Positions 23,101 to 30,146 of a stretch of DNA of 33,213 nt are shown here, piece by piece; positions within the stretch are counted from its first letter, which is position 1; every line of letters starts with the position of its first letter. The notes beneath the pieces are model-generated. The model made no database searches and was not told the DNA's origin. It saw nothing but the letters and a program-made list of their open reading frames with translations. A program made the translations under genes and the position numbers. Origin of the DNA: Gemmata sp. (lineage in GTDB: Bacteria > Planctomycetota > Planctomycetia > Gemmatales > Gemmataceae); the NCBI GenBank assembly GCA_022843445.1, contig JALHNS010000029.1, positions 1 through 33,213 of the forward strand, in the 5' to 3' direction.

Positions 23101-25237
23101 TGACGGCACCGTGCGCCGCGACTTCGCAGATAGCGCGTTCTGGAGCGCGAACCTGCGCACCGACAAGACCGGCAAAGCCACCGCGACGTTCAAAGTGCCC
23201 GATTCGCTCACCGGCTGGCGCGTGCAGGTGGTGGCCGTGTCGCCGAAGTTGCACGTCGGCACCGCGACCACGAAGTTTAAGACTTCGCGGCCGGTGATGA
23301 TCTGGCCGATGCTGCCGCGGGCGTTCGCCGAGGGCGACACCGTGAGCGTGTTCGGCACCGTACACAACCTGACCGACCAAGAGCAGAACGTGCGCGTCCG
23401 CATGACCGCCGAAAACGGCAGCGTGCTGAGCGAACCGGAGCGCACGGTGAAGGTGCCCGCGAACGGCAGCGTGCCGGTGTACTGGCAGTACCGCGCCGGC
23501 AAACCGGGCTTCACCGATCTGCTGATGTCCGCGAAGTGCGACGCGGGCGAAGACGCCTCGCTAAAGAAGCTCCCGGTGGTGCCAAGCACCGTGATCGAGC
23601 GCGTCACCGCGAGCGGCCTCATCGACAAGGGCGAACTGAAGGTGGAACTGCCGCAAGGCTTCGACCCGAAGCGCGCGAGCGTGAGCGTGACCGTCGCGCC
23701 GACGCTGGCCGCTGACCTCGCGGACACGCTCCCGTACCTCGTGGAGTACCCCTACGGGTGCGTGGAACAGACGATGAGCCGGTTCCTGCCGGCGCTGCGC
23801 GTGGCCGCGATCCTGCGGCAGTCCGGCATCAGCACCGTGAAGGAACTCGAAGCGAAGCTACCGAAGGTGGTGGAAGCCGGGCAGAAGCGACTGATCGAAC
23901 TGCAACAGCCGGACGGCGGCTGGGGCTGGAACGGCAACGGGCAGACGCACGAGATGATGACGCCCTACGCGCTGTTCGGGCTGCTCGCGGCCGAAGACGC
24001 CGGCTACCCGTGCCCGAACCCGAACACCATCGACCGCGGGCTGGGGCGTCTGAGCCAGTACCTGCAACAGATGGGTAGCGACTGGGACGCGGTGCTGAAG
24101 AACCCGAAAGTCGAAGCGCGCCCCGCGAACGACGCGCTGTTCTGCCTGTGGGTGTACGCCATCGACGCCGAGCGGCTCAGCAAGTCCGGCATCGAAACGG
24201 ACAAGTGGTTCGCACGCATCGAACAGTCGGTCGGCACCGAGATGATGTCCGACAGTGGGCACGCCTTCGCGCTCGAGTTGGCGGTGAAGTTCAAGAAGAA
24301 GGACTTGGCCGAGAAGCTCGCGGGCGAACTGCGCAAGCGGGCACAAAAGTCCGGGGACCGCGTGTTCTGGACGAAGGCCGGGTTCTCACGGTGGGGCGAC
24401 AACACCATCGAAGTGACCGCGACCGTGATGAAGGCGCTCGTCGCGCACGACCCGAAGGACGCGCTGATTCCGGGCGCGATCGCGTACTTCCACAGCACCA
24501 AGCGCGGCGACCGGTGGGACAGCACGAAGGACACCGCGCACGTGCTGTACGCGCTGTGCGACTACCTCGCGGCCACGCAAGCCGGCCCCGCTGCGGCGGG
24601 CGAAGTTTCGGTCGCGCTCAACGGCACCGACCTCGGCGCGGTGAAACTCGACGGCGCGGCGTCGAAGGTGCTAAAGGCGAACGGTGCAACGCTGAAGCCG
24701 GGCGCGAACACCTTCAAGCTGAGCGGGCCGAAGGTCAGCGGCGGCGCGCTGGTGCGCGTGAGCGTGTCGTTCACGCGCACCGACGGCGCGCACACACCGG
24801 CCCGCGATCACGGCGTGAAGGTCGAGCGCACGGTGAGCGTGCGCGAAGCCGACAACACGTGGCGCGCCCTCAAGAGCGGCGACGCGGTGCCGGTGGGGAG
24901 CTACCTGAAGGTGCGCGTGACCGCGGTTCCCGCGGCCAACGACCTGCGGTACTTTCTGATCGAAAGCCCGAAGCCCGCGAGTGGCGAAACGATCCCCGCG
25001 ACCGACGCGCGGTTCGCGCCGGCGGCGGACGCGACGCGGCACGTGTTGCGCGAGGATCGCGAATCCATGACGTGCTACCACTACGAGCAGGCGAACGCAG
25101 CGGTAGCAGAGTACGTAGTGCTGACGGAATTCACGGGCACGTTCGCGCTGCCCCCGGCCCGCGGCGAACTGATGTACCAACCGCAGAGCGGCGGCCACAG
25201 CGATTCGTTCGCGCTCGTGGTCGCGCCGAAGAAGTAG
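20192..25237 (+). CDS. Alpha-2-macroglobulin family protein with thioester and Phe-Gly-rich insert
   Basis: A 1681-residue secreted protein. The ATG at 20192 is preferred (GGGGTG upstream) and begins a signal peptide, MRSVRTLSRGLAVLTAGLLS; no lipobox is seen. An MG2-like domain (about 140-240) has VIADRSAYRPGHTLKFAAYV. More macroglobulin-like domains follow. A Phe/Gly-rich stretch occupies about 863-970. The A2M domain begins at 974 (RRDFADSAFWSANLRTDKTG ... PDSLTGWRV). The thioester is YPYGCVEQTMSRFLP (C1190, Q1193), with the alpha/alpha toroid after it (QQPDGGWGWNGNG). Bacterial A2Ms trap attacking proteases by cleavage of a bait region and covalent linkage through the thioester. No pbpC lies beside it, unlike many proteobacterial homologues. 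Proteins predicted for secretion, including a peptidase, follow downstream. Confidence 0.93.
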   Translation: MRSVRTLSRGLAVLTAGLLSVSLVAALAHTPTEKPAAEPRVGAAKPLPVVPLFAKTAPASNPTELVLLPDESGVRGWVAGAKSYAGAKVVAKAGKAEHTATVGDDNTFAVPLTSAKAQAVEVSVSVAQAKPLTARTSIPAKADKDRRVAFVIADRSAYRPGHTLKFAAYVHDTRDGIAFKPVPNTEFTVDVTSETRGTRAARLKLRTDAEGRIAGQYTFTDADSLDHYQIAIQGAEPSGFARVLLGEYRKTKVGVKLKGEVKDGKLVLTFDARDYLDRPIKGTSATWSATVTKEADVAKLALDPQAFVAHEGGPPSVDDFNALPDDERLLTLAHGVSASSFAGFGARTVATREGKTAFGPNDAPTVTLDLWPEWTKGQHTVTVSGTFLDETGRENRTSGTFSLTPAGAKAVRVSAPKELYTTGEKVAVSLTPVGLDAKDAPNTTLLLVRLESNPASPWITPQFNYGEVDPDDPDPSLPDNTRLPALGAPKKPVPTEAQSWKAQPVFDPVKRVISTAVPVTNNAAEVTLRQPGAYKLLAVTRLADGTTLQHETGIVCRAPAKQPGLALQLDARELPAGGRLSGSVHTRFAGAKLLLVLRDAGGAKLTRALTAGADGVARFDEALPPNLSYGCAVTAHYVEAAATVHSDMREVFVIPTDRTLTVSTSTPDTVGPGAEVKLNFAVNRQEEVDLVVSVFDESLMGVSGDLSKAIRDFYLGDARGHNRGARDLTAARFGVVTVADLVKKGEELLKDQQAMAREPALKPQLTALSENWRKGELTPPDVVALVRLAGFEVYLAQYFHPNMGVMWKVPKGARLADLLRRDGLGNDGDEKTRHYISATVIDNVVLLGLADRNGVDPWAMHRGNFGYGQFGACGFSCTGFGGNFGFGAPRGFGGWQFGGFGSGFGGIGGFAGGFAGGFGGGALGGGLPPSVAGFQGSFSHPGGNGLFSAPLGGVPGAVSAGGPLPGLGISDGTVRRDFADSAFWSANLRTDKTGKATATFKVPDSLTGWRVQVVAVSPKLHVGTATTKFKTSRPVMIWPMLPRAFAEGDTVSVFGTVHNLTDQEQNVRVRMTAENGSVLSEPERTVKVPANGSVPVYWQYRAGKPGFTDLLMSAKCDAGEDASLKKLPVVPSTVIERVTASGLIDKGELKVELPQGFDPKRASVSVTVAPTLAADLADTLPYLVEYPYGCVEQTMSRFLPALRVAAILRQSGISTVKELEAKLPKVVEAGQKRLIELQQPDGGWGWNGNGQTHEMMTPYALFGLLAAEDAGYPCPNPNTIDRGLGRLSQYLQQMGSDWDAVLKNPKVEARPANDALFCLWVYAIDAERLSKSGIETDKWFARIEQSVGTEMMSDSGHAFALELAVKFKKKDLAEKLAGELRKRAQKSGDRVFWTKAGFSRWGDNTIEVTATVMKALVAHDPKDALIPGAIAYFHSTKRGDRWDSTKDTAHVLYALCDYLAATQAGPAAAGEVSVALNGTDLGAVKLDGAASKVLKANGATLKPGANTFKLSGPKVSGGALVRVSVSFTRTDGAHTPARDHGVKVERTVSVREADNTWRALKSGDAVPVGSYLKVRVTAVPAANDLRYFLIESPKPASGETIPATDARFAPAADATRHVLREDRESMTCYHYEQANAAVAEYVVLTEFTGTFALPPARGELMYQPQSGGHSDSFALVVAPKK
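22778..23101 (+). other. Segment encoding a Phe-Gly-rich low-complexity insert in the A2M protein
   Basis: Codons 863-970 of the macroglobulin gene encode a stretch dominated by glycine and phenylalanine, with repeated FG, GFGG and GGFAGGF units (for example GFGSGFGGIGGFAGGFAGG), then a Gly/Pro/Ser part. It ends just before the conserved A2M domain, so it lies where the bait region or its flank is expected. Confidence 0.9.
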
Positions 25238-25259
25238 CAGAGCAGGGACGCGCGTTTTG

Positions 25260-25422
25260 GTTTTCGCCCTGAAGGGGCGCGCGTCCTCAGCCCCGGCCAC
25301 CGGCCGGGGTGGTTGCTGAAGGGACGCGCTTCGGAAGAGCGTCCCTTCAGGACGCATTCGCGCGCCGCTGGTCCCCGGCCGATGGCCGGGGCTGAGGACG
25401 CGCGCCCCTTCAGGGCGAAAAC
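25260..25422. repeat. Palindromic element, family D (40-bp perfect inverted repeat, nested)
   Basis: A perfect 40-bp inverted repeat (25260-25299 and 25383-25422) encloses 83 nt. Inside lies a second perfect 12-bp inverted repeat, CTGAAGGGACGC at 25316-25327 and its complement at 25339-25350. The inner sequence resembles the outer (CTGAAGGGGCGCG). It fills the convergent gap between the A2M stop (25237) and the stop at 25456. Confidence 0.95.
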
Positions 25423-25455
25423 GCTTCATCCCAATCCGTTTCCCGTCTCGTGCCG

Positions 25456-26469
25456 CTAGCGCACGGGCGGGCCGAGCGCGAACAGCGCGAACGCGGTGTC
25501 CGTCACCGGCCCGGTGCCAAGCCCCTCCCCGAACTTCACCGAGCCGTCTTCCGCTTGCGCTTCGAACGCGCGCTCCGCACTCTCGCGGTACCACGCGCGC
25601 GCTTGCTTCTCGTGCTTGAATTCCGCGGTTCCCAGCGCGCGGCCCAACTCGGCCTGCGTGAACAGCGCGCACCCTTCGTTCTTACCGCCCACCTCTTTTA
25701 CCCGCAGAAATGCGGCCATGCCCTTCGTGAACGCCGGTGTAGGCTCCGCGGGCTTGTCGTGCTTGTCGGCGAGCGCCAGCGCCAGCGTGCCGCAGACGGT
25801 CATACTCGCGGAACCCCAGCGACCGAATTCGCCTCCGTTGATGTAGCTCCAACCGCCGTCGCGGAGTTGCGTTCGCGCGTACAGTTCGCGGACGCGCCCC
25901 CACACCTCGCGGTCAACCTTCGCGCCCGCGGTGTGCGCCGCATGTAGCGCCGCGAGCGCGAAGTGCGTGTTCGAGCCGTCGGGGCTTGGCACATCTTCAA
26001 CCGGGTACGACCAGCCGGCCAACTTCCCGTTCTTGGTGATCGCCTTCTTCATCAGCCAATCGGCGTTCGCCTGAATTTCTTTGGCGTACATCTTCGCGTC
26101 GGCGCGCGCGAGCGCTTGCGTGGCGAGGCTCACGCAGTAGGTACGCTCGCGCTCCAACTTCACGAGGAACGGCAGCGCCTTCTCGAACCCCTTGTCATCG
26201 GGCGGCACGCCGGCGTCGAGCAGCGCGAACACCACGAGCGCCGTCGTGCCGCCCTTGAAGCCGGTGCTGTGGTCGCGCACGCTGTCTTCCCAAGTGCCGT
26301 CTTTGCCAATGCTGTCTTTGAGGAACTTCACCATCTTCAGGCGCGCCGCGTCCGCCTTCGCGCGCAGTGCCTTGTCAGCCTCGTCCATCTTGGGAACCGG
26401 GGCCGCGACCGCGCATGAAGCGCCGATGAGAAGTGCCAGCACGTGCCGTCCTCCGAAGTGGTAGCCCAT
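25456..26469 (-). CDS. Secreted prenyltransferase/squalene-oxidase repeat protein
   Basis: A 337-residue protein. The ATG at 26469 starts a signal peptide, MGYHFGGRHVLALLIGASCA, probably cut near AVAAPVPK, a common planctomycete ending. The body is a series of helical repeats with the alpha/alpha-toroid pattern: DGTWEDSVRDHSTGFKGGTT, GKLAGWSYPVEDVPSPDGSN and LRDGGWSYINGGEFGRWGSA. The DGGW/DGTW and alanine-rich helices match the prenyltransferase and squalene oxidase repeat family; no terpene-cyclase DxDD motif is seen, so catalysis is doubtful. The same fold forms the thioester domain of A2M, whose gene converges on this one, but this protein lacks GCxEQ. It is divergent from the M28 peptidase gene (76-bp gap). 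No ribosome site is evident. Confidence 0.85.
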   Translation of the reverse strand: MGYHFGGRHVLALLIGASCAVAAPVPKMDEADKALRAKADAARLKMVKFLKDSIGKDGTWEDSVRDHSTGFKGGTTALVVFALLDAGVPPDDKGFEKALPFLVKLERERTYCVSLATQALARADAKMYAKEIQANADWLMKKAITKNGKLAGWSYPVEDVPSPDGSNTHFALAALHAAHTAGAKVDREVWGRVRELYARTQLRDGGWSYINGGEFGRWGSASMTVCGTLALALADKHDKPAEPTPAFTKGMAAFLRVKEVGGKNEGCALFTQAELGRALGTAEFKHEKQARAWYRESAERAFEAQAEDGSVKFGEGLGTGPVTDTAFALFALGPPVR

Positions 26470-26545
26470 TGTTTCGCGCCGCGCGGCCGCGCACAATACC
26501 CCTTCCTCTTCGCGCGTCCTTCACTCGCACCCGGAGTTTCCCGTT

Positions 26546-28180
26546 ATGCTGCCCCGCGCCTCGTTCGCGCTGTTGCTCGGCGCGCTGTTGCTCGGCCTCG
26601 CGCCCGCGGCCGACCCCGCCACCAAGATGACGCCCGCGGACCTCGACCGCGCGCTCCTCGCCGAGATCAAGGCGAAGAGCGAGATCATGAAGAACCTGCA
26701 GTACCTCTCGGACACCATCGGCGGGCGGCTCACCGGGTCCGCGGCGCTCGAGCGCGCGAACAAGTGGACCGCCGAGAAGATGAAGGCCTACGGCCTCACG
26801 AACGTGCGCCTCGAACCGTGGGAGATTCCCTACGGCTGGGAGCGCGGCCACGCGCACATGAAGATCGTGGAACCGAACACGAACCTGCCGCTACTCATCG
26901 CCTCCGCCGGTTGGGCACCGGGCACGAAGGGCAAAGTGACCGGCGACGTCGTGATTCTCACCGCGCGCACGAAGAAAGATTTGGAGGGCTACAAGGGCAA
27001 GCTCAAGAACGCGGTGATCCTGCGCAGCCCGCCCTCGAAGGTCGCGCCGATTAGCGATCTGAGCTACCTCGGCCAGCGCCCCGAGACCAAGAAGGACGAA
27101 CCCAAGAAGGACGAACCCAAGAAGGACGAACCCAAGAAGGACGCGGAGCCGAAGAAGGGCGTGAAGATCGACGAAGCGGAATTCGTCGCCGCGCAACCGC
27201 CGAAGGACGCTAAAGAACAACCGAAGGAGCAACCCAAAGAGCAGCCGAAGGAGCAACCGAAGAAGGGCGGCGATTTCTTCGGCTTCCAAACCGAGCTGAA
27301 CGACTTCCTGAAGGCGGAAGGCGCGGCGTGTGTGGTGTCCGATTCCGGTAAGCCGCACGGGCTGCTCGTCACCACCGGCGGGTGGAGCCGCAGCGGCGAC
27401 CGCGCCGCCGCGGAAGAGGGCATCGCGCGCGTGTACATGGCGCACGAGCACTACGCGCTGCTGTACCGGCTCGCGTCGCGCGAGGGCGCGAAGACGCGCG
27501 TCGAAACGGACATCAGCAATAAGTTCGTGCCCGGCCCGATCACCGTGTACAACACGATCGGCGAAGTGCGCGGCAGCGAGAAGCCGGACGAAATCGTCGT
27601 GGTCGGCGCGCACTTGGACTCGTGGGAACTGGGCAGCGGCACCACCGACAACGGCACCGGCAGTTGCGTGGTACTCGAAACGGCGCGCGTCGTCGCGGCG
27701 ATGGCGAAGGCCGGGAACGGCCCGAAACGCACGATCCGCTTCTGCCTGTTCACGGGTGAAGAGCAGGGGCTGTGGGGGTCGCGCAAGTACGTCGAGAAGT
27801 ACAAGGACGATCTGCCGAAGCACTCGCTCGCGATCGTTCACGACACCGGCACCGGGAAGGTGAACGGGTTCGGCCTCCAAGGGCGCACCGTGCTGAAGCC
27901 GATCATGGAGAAGGAACTCGAATCGCTCAAGGATTTGGAGGGCTGGAAGGGTCTCACGATGGGCGGCATCGGCGGCGGCACGGACCACTGGCCGTTCCAC
28001 CTCGCGGGCGTGCCCGGGTTCGCGTGCAACCAAGACGTGGACGAGTACCGGCTGACGCACCACACCCAGAGCGACACCTTCGACAAAGCGAAGGAGCCGA
28101 ACCTGATTCAGGGCGCGCAGGTGATGACGATCACCGCGATGCGCGTGGCGAACCTGCCGGAACTGCTGCCGCGGAAGTGA
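26546..28180 (+). CDS. Secreted M28 family metallopeptidase with charged repeat insert
   Basis: A 544-residue protein. GGAG lies 9 nt before the ATG. The signal peptide is MLPRASFALLLGALLLGLAP. The catalytic M28 domain lies in the C-terminal half: GAHLDSWELGSGTTDNGTGS (H356, D368), TGEEQGLWGS (E405/E406), HDTGTG (D433) and LTHHTQSDTFD (H505/H506), the expected ligands of a two-zinc aminopeptidase or carboxypeptidase. A PA-like domain spans about 110-340 and is interrupted at about 182-240 by Lys/Asp/Glu/Pro repeats (KKDEP x3, then EQPK x4). It probably trims peptides outside the cytoplasm. The divergent neighbour encodes a secreted toroid protein, and the A2M protease trap lies one gene further on. 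Confidence 0.9.
   Translation: MLPRASFALLLGALLLGLAPAADPATKMTPADLDRALLAEIKAKSEIMKNLQYLSDTIGGRLTGSAALERANKWTAEKMKAYGLTNVRLEPWEIPYGWERGHAHMKIVEPNTNLPLLIASAGWAPGTKGKVTGDVVILTARTKKDLEGYKGKLKNAVILRSPPSKVAPISDLSYLGQRPETKKDEPKKDEPKKDEPKKDAEPKKGVKIDEAEFVAAQPPKDAKEQPKEQPKEQPKEQPKKGGDFFGFQTELNDFLKAEGAACVVSDSGKPHGLLVTTGGWSRSGDRAAAEEGIARVYMAHEHYALLYRLASREGAKTRVETDISNKFVPGPITVYNTIGEVRGSEKPDEIVVVGAHLDSWELGSGTTDNGTGSCVVLETARVVAAMAKAGNGPKRTIRFCLFTGEEQGLWGSRKYVEKYKDDLPKHSLAIVHDTGTGKVNGFGLQGRTVLKPIMEKELESLKDLEGWKGLTMGGIGGGTDHWPFHLAGVPGFACNQDVDEYRLTHHTQSDTFDKAKEPNLIQGAQVMTITAMRVANLPELLPRK
27089..27263 (+). repeat. Tandem coding repeats KKDEP and EQPK in the M28 gene
   Basis: Three exact 15-bp copies of AAGAAGGACGAACCC (27089-27133) and a partial fourth are followed about 80 nt later by four 12-bp EQPK units (about 27215-27262) that vary at third codon positions. 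All lengths are multiples of three, so copy-number change would keep the frame. Confidence 0.9.
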
Positions 28181-28191
28181 CTTCGCCCTTG

Positions 28192-28265
28192 GTGGCACAG
28201 GCTTTCCAGCCTGTGCCGTGCGAGTTCGAGATGTGAACCGGCACAGGCTGGAAAGCCTGTGCCAC
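28192..28265. repeat. Palindromic element, family A copy 2 (convergent junction)
   Basis: A perfect 27-bp inverted repeat (28192-28218 and 28239-28265) with a 20-nt loop. The arms match those of 13451-13525, but the loops are unrelated. It lies between the M28 stop (28180) and the convergent stop at 28305. Confidence 0.95.
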
Positions 28266-28304
28266 GATCTCAAGAGGCGGCCGGTTTCCGCCGGCCGTTC
28301 GCCA

Positions 28305-30074
28305 TCACTTCTTCGGTGCCAGCATCGGCGGCGGGGCCGGCGGTTCCACGCCCTTCAGCGCCAGCGTGCTCACCGCTTTCGTGCTCAGATCGATCACGCG
28401 CACGCGGTGCGCGTTCGTGTCCGCGACGTACAGCTTGCCGTTCGCGTGGCTGATACCGGCCGGTTCGTTGAACACCTGTGGGCCGAACGCACCGAGCGGC
28501 CGCCCGCTCACAAAGGTCTTCAGCTCGCCGGTCTTCGGGTCGTACACCTTGATTTTGCTGTTGTAGGTGTCGGCCACGTACAACTTGCCGCCCGCGAGCG
28601 CCACCCCGAGCGCGTGCTGAATGCGCGCCTCGCCCTCGGGGAAGTCCGGGCGCAACCCCGGAATCATCGGTGCCGGGTTCTTCGGCTCCGGCCCGCGGCC
28701 CGGCCCGTCTACGTCGCCGAACACGAACAGGTGCCGGCCCACTAGCGTTTCGACGCGCCCGTCGGCCGCGAGCGAAACCTTGCGAATGGAACTCGTCTCA
28801 CTGTCCGCGACGTACAGGAACTTGCCGTCGGATGCGAGGCCGCTCGGTTGCGCGTACGCGGCTTGGCGGTGGGTGCCGTCCACCAGCGTTTCGCGGCCGC
28901 TGCCGGAGAACGGCCCGATCTTCTTCGCCTTCAGATCGAGCGCCCACAGTTGGTGGTGCCCGGCCATCGCTACGAAGAGCGTGTCGCCTTCGAGCAGCAC
29001 GTCCCACGGGCTGTTCAGGCCGATTTCCAGCGCCGGTTGCGGAATGAGCAGCCGCCGGTTGTCCGGTTCGTGGTCCTGTTCGCCGCTGCCCGCGACCGTG
29101 CTCACCGTCTTCGCTTTCAAGTCCACGGCGCGCACGAGGTGGTTCTTGCGGTCGGCCACATAGAGCGTGTCGCCGCGAACGGCCATGCCCTGCGGGTCGT
29201 CGAACTGCGCCTTGTCGAACGCGCCGTCGACTTTGCCCGGTTGCCCGGTGCCGATCACGTGCAACTTGTTGCCGTCGAGGTCCGTGACGACGAGCCGGTG
29301 GTGGGTGCTGTCGGCGATGAAGAGGCGCTTGCCGGCTTCGTCCGCGACCACCTTACCGGGGAAGTACAGCGGCGTGTCGCCGCTCTCGCGGTCGCGCGCG
29401 AGGTCGAACCGGAGCGGCGTTTCGTTCAGCGTCTTCTTCTCCTTGTGCTCCTTCACGAGTTTGCCCACGACCGTGTCGAGCAGATCGTAGTTGCCCTCGC
29501 CGGTAGTGTACCCCACGAGGTTCCCTTCGGGGTCGATCACCACGAGCGTCGGCCACGCGTCCACTTCGTAGCGGTCCCAGATGGCGTGGTCCGCGTCGTT
29601 CACCACCGGGTGCTCGATTTGGTAACGCAGCACGGCCTTGCGAATGTTCGAGGTGATTTTCTCGCTGTCGAACTTCGCGCTGTGAACGCCGATGACGACG
29701 AGTTCGTTCGCGTACTTCTTTTCGAGCTTCGCGAGGTCCGGCATGATGTGGATGCAGTTGATGCAGCACAGCGTCCAGAAGTCCAAGATGACGACCTTGC
29801 CCTTCAGGTCCTTCTTGATGGAGAGCGGCTTCGCGGTGTTGAGCCACGCGACGCCGCCCTCGAGTTCGGGCGCGGCGACCTTCTTCTTTTCGGGCGGGTT
29901 GTCTTTTTTCTCGTCGGCTTTCTTCTCGTCGCCCTTCTGTTTCTCGTCGGCCCGGGCGCCCGGCGCGCCGGGCGCGCCGCACCCGGCGACGAGCGCGAGC
30001 GCGCACACGAGCGCGCCGGCGCGTGGGAACCGGGCGCGGAAGCGGTGCGTTTCGGGCGGCGGGGTTGCGCTCAC
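28305..30074 (-). CDS. Thioredoxin-like/NHL-repeat lipoprotein, NHLRC2-like
   Basis: A 589-residue protein. It starts at a GTG (30074) with GGAGG exactly 8 nt upstream. The N-terminus carries a lipobox (LALVAGC, C32), so a lipid-anchored envelope protein is expected. A Lys/Glu/Asp-rich linker (43-66) leads to a thioredoxin-like domain (about 70-215) with VVILDFWTLCCINCIHIMPD: active-site C104-I-N-C107, with an extra Cys at 103, as in NHLRC2. A six-bladed NHL propeller follows (about 235-580), with repeats such as FIADSTHHRLVVTDLDGNKL, LYVADRKNHLVRAVDL and LYVADTNAHRVRVIDL. It probably works in extracytoplasmic thiol chemistry, with the propeller binding a partner. The gene is 72 nt downstream of the aminotransferase gene on the same strand and could be read through from that operon. 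Confidence 0.9.
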   Translation of the reverse strand: MSATPPPETHRFRARFPRAGALVCALALVAGCGAPGAPGARADEKQKGDEKKADEKKDNPPEKKKVAAPELEGGVAWLNTAKPLSIKKDLKGKVVILDFWTLCCINCIHIMPDLAKLEKKYANELVVIGVHSAKFDSEKITSNIRKAVLRYQIEHPVVNDADHAIWDRYEVDAWPTLVVIDPEGNLVGYTTGEGNYDLLDTVVGKLVKEHKEKKTLNETPLRFDLARDRESGDTPLYFPGKVVADEAGKRLFIADSTHHRLVVTDLDGNKLHVIGTGQPGKVDGAFDKAQFDDPQGMAVRGDTLYVADRKNHLVRAVDLKAKTVSTVAGSGEQDHEPDNRRLLIPQPALEIGLNSPWDVLLEGDTLFVAMAGHHQLWALDLKAKKIGPFSGSGRETLVDGTHRQAAYAQPSGLASDGKFLYVADSETSSIRKVSLAADGRVETLVGRHLFVFGDVDGPGRGPEPKNPAPMIPGLRPDFPEGEARIQHALGVALAGGKLYVADTYNSKIKVYDPKTGELKTFVSGRPLGAFGPQVFNEPAGISHANGKLYVADTNAHRVRVIDLSTKAVSTLALKGVEPPAPPPMLAPKK

Positions 30075-30146
30075 GAGGTCGGCCTCCGGTGTGCGAAAGG
30101 GTGTGCACCTATGGTACGCCGGCGCGCGCCGTGCGCGAAGAGCGCG

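Noticed and set aside
22259..23380. Minus-strand frame with long Ala/Glu/Pro repeats
   Set aside because: It is the complement of the FG-rich part of the A2M gene; the repetitive composition is a consequence of the GGC/TTC codons on the plus strand.
13451..28265. CRISPR array from the repeated GCACAGGCT units
   Set aside because: The two elements are 15 kb apart and palindromic, with no regularly spaced repeats or cas genes.
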